From NCBI GenBank assembly GCA_016872195.1, contig VHAT01000001.1:1-64000 (forward strand): DNA of 64,000 nucleotides, read 5' to 3'. This DNA is from Sphingomonadales bacterium. GTDB taxonomy: Bacteria; Bacteroidota; Bacteroidia; Chitinophagales; Chitinophagaceae. Positions 57,163 through 64,000 of this stretch are shown piece by piece. The notes beneath the pieces were generated by a model. It was not told the DNA's origin, did not search any database, and was given only the letters and a program-made list of their open reading frames with translations. A program made the translations under genes and the position numbers. The stretch's first letter is position 1. Every line of letters begins with the position of its first letter.

Positions 57163-58473
57163 ATGAATTACCTGCAAACGCTAGACTACCTTTTTTCGAA
57201 GCTGCCCTTATTTAGCAGGGTGGGTCCCGCTGCCTATAAAAAAGACCTGACCAATACGCTTTTGCTGTGTGAGGTACTAGGTAATCCACAAGATTCTCTT
57301 CGTACCGTTCATGTGGCCGGCACCAATGGAAAAGGCTCCGTAAGCCATATGCTGGCTGCCATCTTTCAACTAGCCGGATACAAAACAGGATTGTATACCT
57401 CTCCCCACCTTTACGATTTTAGGGAACGTATCAAGATAAACGGAGAGATGATCGGCGAGCAACAAGTAGTGGACTTTACAAAGAATATATTGCCCACCAT
57501 CGAGAAGATCGAACCCAGTTTTTTTGAGCTAACGGTCGCCATGGCCCTGGATCATTTTAAAAAGGAAAATGTAGATATCGCCATTATAGAGACCGGCTTG
57601 GGTGGACGACTCGATAGCACCAATATCATTACGCCCGACCTTTCGGTGATCACCAATATCGACTGGGATCATATGCAGTTGCTGGGTGACAGCCTAGAAA
57701 AAATTGCTTTTGAAAAGGCGGGTATCATCAAGGCCGGCATACCGGTGGTAATCGGAGAATCCAGTTCCACTACCCTGCCTGTTTTTCAACAAAAGGCTCA
57801 AGCAGAAAATACCTCACTAACGATCGCCAGTCAAGAAAGAACGATCAAGCAGTACGAGTGGAAAGACGATTACCTATGGGTGACCGTTGCGCAACAAAAG
57901 GATTCGATCCTATCCTTGAAGTTGGACCTACCCGGTATTTATCAAACAAAAAATGTACTGACCGTACTGGCTGCCATCGATCAACTGCAAAAAAAAGGCT
58001 GGAGACTGCACCAAGACCACATAGCAAAGGGACTCTCTTCTACGCGGCTCCTGACCGGATTGCATGGAAGATGGCAAAAGATCGCTTCGTCTCCAACGGT
58101 CATTATCGATGTGGCGCATAATGAGGCTGGAATAGGTCAGTTAATAAACCAGTTACAGCAAACTCCTTATGACCATTTGCATATCGTATTGGGAGTCGTT
58201 AAAGACAAATCCATAACCCCCATGCTTTCGCTACTTCCCAAAGAAGCCACCTACTACTTTACAAAAGCATCTTTACCCAGGGCATTACCCGAAACAGAAT
58301 TAAGATCACTTGGTGAACAAGCCGGCTGTGTGGGAGAAGCGTTCGCCCATGTCAACCAGGCCTTAACGAAAGCGCGGTCTGCTGCTGGTAAGCATGACCT
58401 GATCGTTGTGTGCGGAAGTATTTTTTTGGCAGCCGAAGTCAATCTTCACGAAGGGAATGTCCCGTTAGATTGA
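57163..58473 (+). CDS. folC: Bifunctional folylpolyglutamate synthase/dihydrofolate synthase FolC
   Basis: The 436-residue Mur-ligase-fold protein has VAGTNGKGSVSHMLAAIFQ (P-loop at 53-60), YTSPHLYDFRERIKINGE and IIETGLGGRLDSTNIITP with LSVITNIDWDHMQLLGDS, and a DVAHNEAGIGQLINQL segment in the C-terminal domain. It adds glutamates to folates. The 3' end overlaps the convergent ABC ATPase gene by 35 bases. Confidence 0.95.
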   Translation: MNYLQTLDYLFSKLPLFSRVGPAAYKKDLTNTLLLCEVLGNPQDSLRTVHVAGTNGKGSVSHMLAAIFQLAGYKTGLYTSPHLYDFRERIKINGEMIGEQQVVDFTKNILPTIEKIEPSFFELTVAMALDHFKKENVDIAIIETGLGGRLDSTNIITPDLSVITNIDWDHMQLLGDSLEKIAFEKAGIIKAGIPVVIGESSSTTLPVFQQKAQAENTSLTIASQERTIKQYEWKDDYLWVTVAQQKDSILSLKLDLPGIYQTKNVLTVLAAIDQLQKKGWRLHQDHIAKGLSSTRLLTGLHGRWQKIASSPTVIIDVAHNEAGIGQLINQLQQTPYDHLHIVLGVVKDKSITPMLSLLPKEATYYFTKASLPRALPETELRSLGEQAGCVGEAFAHVNQALTKARSAAGKHDLIVVCGSIFLAAEVNLHEGNVPLD

Positions 58474-59200
58474 TAAACACATCTTCGAGCGTAGCGAGTT
58501 TCATTTCTTTTTTACGTTCAAATCCCGAGGCAATCAGATCGTCGATCAACTTACCCGGAGGATCGAGTGCAATGATCTTACCCGTATCGATAATGGCTAC
58601 CCGATCGCATAAGTATTCGGCTTCATCGAGATAATGGGTCGTCAAGACCACCGTGGTGCCCTGTTGATTGATCGAACGAATAGTTTCCCAAAGACTGCGA
58701 CGGGCCTGGGGGTCTAAGCCGGTAGTGGGTTCATCCAAAAAAATAATGCGCGGCGAATTGATGAGTGTGGTGGCCACCGAAAAACGCTGACGCTGCCCCC
58801 CGCTTAGTTCCTTTACCTTGGCTTTGGCCTTGTCTTGCAAGTTGACTTTTGTCAACAACTGCATGGGATCTACAGCAGCATTATAAAGGCCGGCAAAAAG
58901 TTCGATCAATTGAATCAAATTGAGTCCAGGATAATAACCGCTACTTTGTAATTGAACGCCGATCAGCTTCTTGATGGCACCGGGTGCATCATCCAACGAA
59001 TAGCCTGCCACTTTTACTTCGCCCGCGGTTTTCGTACGTAGCGTTTCGATAATCTCCAACGTGGTAGACTTACCGGCTCCATTCGGACCCAACAGACCAA
59101 AGATCTCTCCTTCTTGTACAGCAAAGCTGATCCCATCTACAGCTACCAGTTCGCCGTAGCGTTTTACCAGCTTGTTGACCTCTATGATATTTGATCTCAT
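58439..59200 (-). CDS. ABC transporter ATP-binding protein
   Basis: The 253-residue protein has Walker [18 protein letters not shown] (residues 38-46), the signature [15 protein letters not shown], and Walker [16 protein letters not shown] with the D-loop. No membrane subunit is adjacent on this strand. It is of the DrrA/NatA type, common for drug or lipid exporters. Its start overlaps the fbp stop by four bases (ATGA), so it is coupled to fbp. Confidence 0.88.
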   Translation of the reverse strand: MRSNIIEVNKLVKRYGELVAVDGISFAVQEGEIFGLLGPNGAGKSTTLEIIETLRTKTAGEVKVAGYSLDDAPGAIKKLIGVQLQSSGYYPGLNLIQLIELFAGLYNAAVDPMQLLTKVNLQDKAKAKVKELSGGQRQRFSVATTLINSPRIIFLDEPTTGLDPQARRSLWETIRSINQQGTTVVLTTHYLDEAEYLCDRVAIIDTGKIIALDPPGKLIDDLIASGFERKKEMKLATLEDVFINLTGHSLRED

Positions 59201-60210
59201 TTTGTACGTATATGAGTTTCCAATTCTTCCATCATCAATTTACTCCCTACAAAAAAAGGACAACGCTCATGCAGCGAGTTCGGAACGATATCCAAGGTTC
59301 TGATCTTTCCATTCGTGGCCTTGCCACCGGCTACCCCAACAATAAAGGCGAAAGGATTGCACTCATAAAGCAGACGCAATTTTCCCTCGGGCTTGCTTTG
59401 GGTACCTGGATACATAAAAATACCGCCCTTGATCAAATTGCGATGCACATCGGCCACCATACTGCCGACATAACGCTGCCGTAAGGGACCACCCTCGCCT
59501 TTGGCTTTTTGCTGACAAGCCGTAATGTAAGACCGCACTCCCTCTTCGAATTCAAAATAACTACCATGATTGACCGAATAGATCTTTCCCTTTTCGGGGC
59601 AACGAATATCGGGATGACTCAGCGTCCACTCTCCAATGGAGGGGTCAAGTGTAAAGCCATTTACACCCCTGCGAGTAGCATAGACCAACATGGTTGATGA
59701 ACCATACACCACATAGCCGGCCGCGACCTGGTTGCTGCCAGGCTGTAAAAAATCTTGTTGCGTGACGACCGTACCCACGGGTGTAACCCGCCGGTAAATA
59801 CCAAAAATAGTTCCGATGGAAACATTCACATCGATATTTCCGCTTCCATCTAGCGGATCGAACAAACACACATATTTAGAATGAATACTTTTCTCGTCTT
59901 CAAAGGCTACGAAATCATCCAACTCTTCACTGGCAATACCGGCACAACTGATCCCGTGTTGCAATACCTTAATGAACTGATCGTTGGCAAATACATCAAG
60001 CTTCTTTACTTTTTCTCCCTGCACGTTTACCGTGCCGGCATCGCCTAAGATATCGACCAATCCGGCCTTATTGACCTCTACATTGACGCGCTTGGCCGCT
60101 AGTCCAATATTACGCAGCAGATTGGAGAGTTCGCCCGTAGCATGCGGAAAGTCGCGCAACTGCTGTATCGTAAATTCATCGAGGGTTTGAACCTTTCTAT
60201 TGATGGACAT
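59197..60210 (-). CDS. fbp: Fructose-1,6-bisphosphatase class I
   Basis: The 337-residue enzyme has the class I core: [21 protein letters not shown] (metal site with the DPLDGS motif), [20 protein letters not shown] and [24 protein letters not shown] with the active-site segment for the phosphate. It hydrolyses fructose-1,6-bisphosphate in gluconeogenesis. Its stop overlaps the ABC ATPase gene start by four bases; the L,D-transpeptidase gene ends six bases upstream. Confidence 0.96.
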   Translation of the reverse strand: MSINRKVQTLDEFTIQQLRDFPHATGELSNLLRNIGLAAKRVNVEVNKAGLVDILGDAGTVNVQGEKVKKLDVFANDQFIKVLQHGISCAGIASEELDDFVAFEDEKSIHSKYVCLFDPLDGSGNIDVNVSIGTIFGIYRRVTPVGTVVTQQDFLQPGSNQVAAGYVVYGSSTMLVYATRRGVNGFTLDPSIGEWTLSHPDIRCPEKGKIYSVNHGSYFEFEEGVRSYITACQQKAKGEGGPLRQRYVGSMVADVHRNLIKGGIFMYPGTQSKPEGKLRLLYECNPFAFIVGVAGGKATNGKIRTLDIVPNSLHERCPFFVGSKLMMEELETHIRTK

Positions 60211-60216
60211 GCTGTA

Positions 60217-61479
60217 TTATTTTGAATCGATAGTTAGCGTTTGTACGATTTTCTTGGCCACGGGTTTTTTTGCGAGTAAGGCAGGCGACCAGGTGGGCAT
60301 GGTCTCTAGTTTTTCGATCAGTTGACGATGCAGCTCATCGGCACCGGCAATTCCCTTTATCACTCTAAAATTTACTGCGGCGCCATCTGTATCCACCACG
60401 AATTCTATTTGTATGAATGCTCTTTTTGTCGTCTCAGGAAGATAGGAGGCTACTGCACGACCCGTCTGATCAAGAAATTGAGTAAAGGCCTCGCTGCCGC
60501 CCGGAAATCGAGGCCACTGATCGACATACTCTGGTATCGAAGCGATTTGCCGGACCTTTCGAGGGGGAACGACCTTAGTGGCACTTACGCCTCTTTGATC
60601 GAGTGTGGACATTGGCGCAGCGGACCCGGCTTTAAAAGAAGGGGTACCCTTATCGGTATTGACATGATAGCGCCCATCGTCCGTGATCATGACAATCGGT
60701 AAGCGGCGGTATCGTTCAAAATAATCATAGGCCCCTTTCAACTGGTCTGAAAAATCCTTCAATACAGGGTCATCCTTGGTCAGTTCGCTCAAATAGGCCG
60801 CACTCTTGGGTATATCAAATCGACAGGGAAAAATATGGACAGGAATATAATGCTGTCCTTGGTCGCGTGCATAGGCCGCTAGTACGTACAACTCATCGAT
60901 CTGCTGATCGGTGATAGGAATGCATCCTACCGTAACACAACTGCCATGAATATAGATCTCCCCACCAGGCTTGATAGAATCACTCAACACCTTGTCGCTG
61001 GCATTGGGATAGTTAAGTCCCAGAGAGAGATAATAATTACTAGTAGGATTGAACTCGTTGATGTAATAAAACCCTTCGGGCACCTGAAAATCGCCCTGCA
61101 TTCGCTTTGGGCCCAGCGAACCGGCCAAGGCACAAACAGGGTAGGTTTTGAATAAACGGAACGAATCTGCAGCACGTTGCTTGACCCACACCTCGAGTTG
61201 ACTGTCGAATTTAAAAGATCGTATATACAAGTAACGGGCCGGCCAATCAAGCTTTTTTGCGGCAAACTGCTTTTGAAGCGTATCCGTCTTGCGGGTCATC
61301 GCCTCTTGTGGACGAACATAGGTTCGCTGGTAATCGATAAAGGAATAATAGGTAGTACCCCCTTTGGAGACCCCATATCCCGTTTGTGACCTAGCGGAAA
61401 GCGGTAGAATAAAGAGTAAACACACCCAACCCATCCATCTTGCTGCAGTAAAAGCACGTCTGGGGGGTAATAAATGCAT
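60217..61479 (-). CDS. L,D-transpeptidase (YkuD) fused to a TonB C-terminal domain
   Basis: The 420-residue protein has a signal peptide (residues about 11-31, ending SARSQ). The YkuD-family catalytic site is clear: GGEIYIHGSCVTVGCIPITD with His178 and the nucleophile Cys186, as in murein L,D-transpeptidases of the YafK type. After a linker, residues 325-418 have the TonB_C pattern: PRFPGGSEAFTQFLDQTG, IQIEFVVDTDGAAVNFRVIKG and MPTWSPALLAKKPVAKKI. So a peptidoglycan cross-linking or hydrolysing enzyme and a TonB domain are joined. It lies six bases upstream of fbp. Confidence 0.88.
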   Translation of the reverse strand: MHLLPPRRAFTAARWMGWVCLLFILPLSARSQTGYGVSKGGTTYYSFIDYQRTYVRPQEAMTRKTDTLQKQFAAKKLDWPARYLYIRSFKFDSQLEVWVKQRAADSFRLFKTYPVCALAGSLGPKRMQGDFQVPEGFYYINEFNPTSNYYLSLGLNYPNASDKVLSDSIKPGGEIYIHGSCVTVGCIPITDQQIDELYVLAAYARDQGQHYIPVHIFPCRFDIPKSAAYLSELTKDDPVLKDFSDQLKGAYDYFERYRRLPIVMITDDGRYHVNTDKGTPSFKAGSAAPMSTLDQRGVSATKVVPPRKVRQIASIPEYVDQWPRFPGGSEAFTQFLDQTGRAVASYLPETTKRAFIQIEFVVDTDGAAVNFRVIKGIAGADELHRQLIEKLETMPTWSPALLAKKPVAKKIVQTLTIDSK

Positions 61480-61520
61480 ATGATTTTTTATGCGAGATAC
61501 AGGTGAAGGGATCGATCGTG

Positions 61521-62660
61521 TCAGATATTTCCTCGGGCCTCTTGTTCTCTTTCGATCGCCTCAAACAGGGCCTTGAAGTTACCTTTTCCAAAACTCTTGG
61601 CCCCTTTTCGCTGAATGATCTCAAAAAACAAAGTAGGGCGGTCTTCGACCGGCTTAGAAAAAAGTTGTAAAAGATATCCCTCGTTATCGCGATCCACGAG
61701 AATACCTAACTCTCGAAGTGGCGCCAGATCCTCATCAATAGCCCCTACCCGATCGATCAGATCATCGTAGTAGGTAGTGGGCACTTTCAGGAACGTGACA
61801 CCCCGGCTCATCAATGCACGAACGGTCTTAACAATATCATTGGTGGCTAGCGCCACATGCTGGCATCCCTCTCCTTTATAAAACTCCAGAAACTCCTCGA
61901 CCTGGCTTTTTCGTTTTCCCTCGGCGGGTTCATTGATGGGAAATTTTACGAACCCATTTCCACTGCTCATTACCTTGCTCATCAAGGCAGAATATTCGGT
62001 GGAAATATCCTCATCATCAAATGTGAGAATGTTTTTAAACCCCATGACCTCTTCGTAGAACTTTACCCAGGGATTCATCTGGTTCCACCCAACGTTTCCC
62101 ACGCAATGATCGACATAGAGCAGCCCACAATCTGTGGGCGCAAAATCGGGATTGGACCAGGCGCGATAGCCGGGCATGAATACGCCGGTATAATTTTTTC
62201 GTTCAATAAATAGATGAACGGTATCTCCATACGTATGAATGCCACTCATAACAAGTTCTCCGCCCTCATCGGATAATCGGGTGGGCTCCAGATAACTTTT
62301 AGCCCCGCGGCTTGTGGTCTCCTGCCAGGCCTTGGTAGCATCCTGAACACGAAGAGAGAGCGCCTTGACTCCATCTCCGTGGAGATGCACATGCTCAGCG
62401 ATAGGATGTTCCGGACGCAGCGCCGTAGTTAAAACGAACGTGAGCTTATGTTGGCGAACGGCATAGCTAGCGCGGTCTTTAACACCCGTTTCAGGACCTG
62501 CATAGGCCAGGGCCTGAAAACCAAAGGCGCACATGTAGTAATGAGCTGCCTGCTTGGCATTGCCCACATAAAATTCTACGTAATCTGTTCCCTCCAGGGG
62601 AAGAAAATCGGTTGCTGCAGCTTGACTGACAGAGGAAGAAGCGGTGGCAGGAGCATTCAT
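61521..62660 (-). CDS. hppD: 4-hydroxyphenylpyruvate dioxygenase
   Basis: From the ATG at 62660 the enzyme has 379 residues. The metal ligands are visible in VDHCVGNVGWNQMNPW, CQHVALATNDI and the Glu of PTLFFEIIQRKGAKSFGKGNF, a nearly diagnostic C-terminal segment. The N-terminal vicinal-oxygen-chelate half has DYVEFYVGNAKQAAHYY. It turns 4-hydroxyphenylpyruvate to homogentisate in tyrosine catabolism. It is divergent from purK. Confidence 0.95.
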   Translation of the reverse strand: MNAPATASSSVSQAAATDFLPLEGTDYVEFYVGNAKQAAHYYMCAFGFQALAYAGPETGVKDRASYAVRQHKLTFVLTTALRPEHPIAEHVHLHGDGVKALSLRVQDATKAWQETTSRGAKSYLEPTRLSDEGGELVMSGIHTYGDTVHLFIERKNYTGVFMPGYRAWSNPDFAPTDCGLLYVDHCVGNVGWNQMNPWVKFYEEVMGFKNILTFDDEDISTEYSALMSKVMSSGNGFVKFPINEPAEGKRKSQVEEFLEFYKGEGCQHVALATNDIVKTVRALMSRGVTFLKVPTTYYDDLIDRVGAIDEDLAPLRELGILVDRDNEGYLLQLFSKPVEDRPTLFFEIIQRKGAKSFGKGNFKALFEAIEREQEARGNI

Positions 62661-62664
62661 TGCA

Positions 62665-62672
62665 CAAAAATA
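62665..62672 (-). promoter_or_regulatory. -7 promoter box TATTTTTG of hppD
   Basis: The minus strand reads TATTTTTG, a perfect TAnnTTTG match, ending exactly four bases (TGCA) before the ATG at 62660. It supports both this start and a leaderless mRNA. Confidence 0.55.
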
Positions 62673-62716
62673 AAGAAAATTAACTGCGCTGATCAAGACG
62701 TTGCAGCCCTAGCGGC

Positions 62717-62724
62717 TATCTTTG
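62717..62724 (+). promoter_or_regulatory. -7 promoter box TATCTTTG of purK
   Basis: A perfect TAnnTTTG match ending exactly four bases (CGCC) before the purK ATG at 62729. It is divergent from the hppD box about 45 bases away. Confidence 0.6.
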
Positions 62725-62728
62725 CGCC

Positions 62729-63859
62729 ATGCTAAAAGTGGGTATTTTGGGAGGGGGACAATTGGGCCGAATGCTCCTGCAAGCGGCCACCGATTACCCT
62801 GTTGAGACCGCTGTTTTGGAAAATGATCCGGATTGTCCGGCCGCCCCCTACTGCCATCACTTTACCAAAGGAGATATTCGAAATTTCAACGATGTTTACT
62901 CTTTTGGTCGAACACTTGACCGACTCACCATTGAAATAGAGGATGTCAATATTGAGGCCCTCGAGAAGCTAGCCCAAGAAGGTGTGGTCGTGATCCCCGA
63001 TCCGAGCGTTCTTCGGCTTATAAAAAATAAGGTCCTTCAAAAAAATTATTATCAGGAGCACCGGATTCCTACGGCCGCATTTTTGATCACTCAATCGAGA
63101 GCGGAGCTAAAGGACCATATTTCTTTTCTTCCCGCTGTTCATAAGATCGGAGAAGGGGGTTACGATGGAAAGGGCGTACAGATCATCAGTGATGCCAGCG
63201 CTATCGAAAAGGGTTTCGATGCCCCGTCGGTGTTGGAAAAAAAGGTTCAGATAACAAAAGAACTGGCGGTGATGGTGGCCATCGATCAAAAGGGAGAAAC
63301 GGTGGTGTATCCTACAGTAGAGATGTGCTTTGATCCCTTGCTTAACCTACTCGATTATCAACTTTGCCCAGCTCAGATCGATGAGGCCACTACCCTTCGC
63401 GCATCAACGATCGCCTTGCAAGTTGTAAAAGGATTTCAATCGCCAGGCCTATTTGCGGTAGAGATGTTCTTAGATCAAAACAACGAGCTCTTTGTCAATG
63501 AAACGGCCCCCCGGGTCCACAATAGCGGTCACCATAGCATCGAAGCCATCGCCTCTTCACAATTCGATATGTTGTGGCGGATCTTGTTATCCCTTCCATT
63601 AGGATCCACACGCTTGATCAGCCCCTCAATCATGATCAATTTAGTGGGCAATGGCGCTACCGGACAAACCTGCTACCAGGGAATTACCGATGTGGCTTCT
63701 ACCCCCGGACTTTTCATTCATCAGTATGGTAAAAAAATAAGCAAACCCGGGCGCAAGATGGGTCATATGACATTACTAGGCCCTGATCCCAACGAACTGA
63801 TAAAACAGGTTCCCTTCTTGAAAAGCCAGGTGTCTGTTTGCGGCAAAATCGAAAGCTAA
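62729..63859 (+). CDS. purK: 5-(carboxyamino)imidazole ribonucleotide synthase
   Basis: The 376-residue ATP-grasp enzyme has KVGILGGGQLGRMLLQAA at the N-terminus, HKIGEGGYDGKGVQIISD for ATP binding and AVEMFLDQNNELFVNETAPR with the metal-binding NETAPRVHNSGHHSIEA. These are PurK-specific. It makes N5-CAIR from AIR, bicarbonate and ATP in purine synthesis. purE is not in the window. Confidence 0.96.
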   Translation: MLKVGILGGGQLGRMLLQAATDYPVETAVLENDPDCPAAPYCHHFTKGDIRNFNDVYSFGRTLDRLTIEIEDVNIEALEKLAQEGVVVIPDPSVLRLIKNKVLQKNYYQEHRIPTAAFLITQSRAELKDHISFLPAVHKIGEGGYDGKGVQIISDASAIEKGFDAPSVLEKKVQITKELAVMVAIDQKGETVVYPTVEMCFDPLLNLLDYQLCPAQIDEATTLRASTIALQVVKGFQSPGLFAVEMFLDQNNELFVNETAPRVHNSGHHSIEAIASSQFDMLWRILLSLPLGSTRLISPSIMINLVGNGATGQTCYQGITDVASTPGLFIHQYGKKISKPGRKMGHMTLLGPDPNELIKQVPFLKSQVSVCGKIES

Positions 63860-63907
63860 TCAAGATTTTATCGTCAAATTTCTAAGGTCATTTTGGCCTA
63901 ACAACGC

Positions 63908-63915
63908 TATCTTTA
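63908..63915 (+). promoter_or_regulatory. -7 promoter box TATCTTTA of the last gene
   Basis: TATCTTTA, seven of eight bases of a TAnnTTTG form, 17 bases upstream of the ATG at 63933. Confidence 0.45.
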
Positions 63916-63932
63916 TTAGCCAATTTGCTTTC

Positions 63933-64000
63933 ATGAGAAAAAACCTTTCAACCGGGGCGTTTGCCCTACTTCTTTTTGCCGGTATGGGATGCGGCGAATC
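63933..64000 (+). CDS. Lipoprotein, N-terminal part only
   Basis: The visible 22 codons have a positively charged start (RKN), a hydrophobic stretch (AFALLLFAGMG) and a lipobox Cys at residue 20 (AGMGC), so a lipoprotein is likely. The gene leaves the window; nothing else can be said about it. It is preceded by a TATCTTTA box. Confidence 0.6.
   Translation, partial: MRKNLSTGAFALLLFAGMGCGE

Overview
The window reads as chromosomal DNA of an aerobic, free-living Bacteroidota, most likely of the Chitinophagaceae type. The sequence support is: type IX secretion (T9SS) C-terminal sorting domains on two secreted proteins; many upstream boxes of the Bacteroidota form TAnnTTTG; a bacillithiol gene (bshB1); a long NusB; a fused SecDF; a CcmE with CxxxY in place of HxxxY; and a NagB/PIG-L fusion. 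No rRNA, prophage, insertion sequence, CRISPR array or plasmid gene is visible. It is an ordinary, gene-dense core chromosome. There is one tRNA, and no gene-free stretch reaches 300 bases.

Layout: 1-9.5 kb is a glycan-processing neighbourhood. It holds a GMC dehydrogenase with its Tat-type small subunit, a Tat-exported TIM-barrel isomerase, CutC, a Tat-exported glycosylasparaginase, pirin, a GH20 hexosaminidase and a NagB/PIG-L fusion. 9.5-17.3 kb holds tRNA-Arg(ACG), an exported MurI-like racemase, rlmH, a rhomboid protease, tilS, a TPR protein, etfBA, a bifunctional nuclease and ispE. 17.5-28.4 kb holds rocD, two T9SS cargo proteins (one a 1202-residue metalloprotease), an amino-acid permease, membrane proteins and an ABC-F ATPase. 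28.6-39.4 kb is housekeeping: groESL, nusB-DUF1573-yajC-coaE, an aminotransferase, a beta-lactamase-fold hydrolase, secDF and iscA. 39.4-47.5 kb holds a methylmalonyl-CoA mutase large subunit and, on the other strand, acyl-CoA dehydrogenase, yggS, an X-Pro peptidase-like hydrolase, a cupin and glnS. 47.6-56.2 kb holds ccmE-ccmF, DUF4294, bshB1, a fatty acid desaturase, an interrupted agmatinase-family gene, a membrane protein and an uncharacterised radical SAM enzyme. 56.3-64 kb holds a TonB-like protein, folC, an ABC ATPase, fbp, an L,D-transpeptidase fused to a TonB-C domain, hppD, purK and the start of a lipoprotein gene.

The points most worth a second look are these. Two conserved genes are each interrupted by one in-frame TAA with the reading frame and homology intact beyond it. 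Six -7 boxes lie exactly 4 nt before a start codon, which predicts leaderless mRNAs. A MurI-family racemase carries a signal peptide and a possible calcium loop. An L,D-transpeptidase is fused to a TonB C-terminal domain. A NagB/PIG-L fusion may do two consecutive steps of GlcNAc-6-P use. A cluster of TGTCAG/CTGACA repeats lies between groES and nusB. A radical SAM gene of unknown function is tightly coupled to a membrane protein with a soluble tail. No clearly new multi-gene system is evident.
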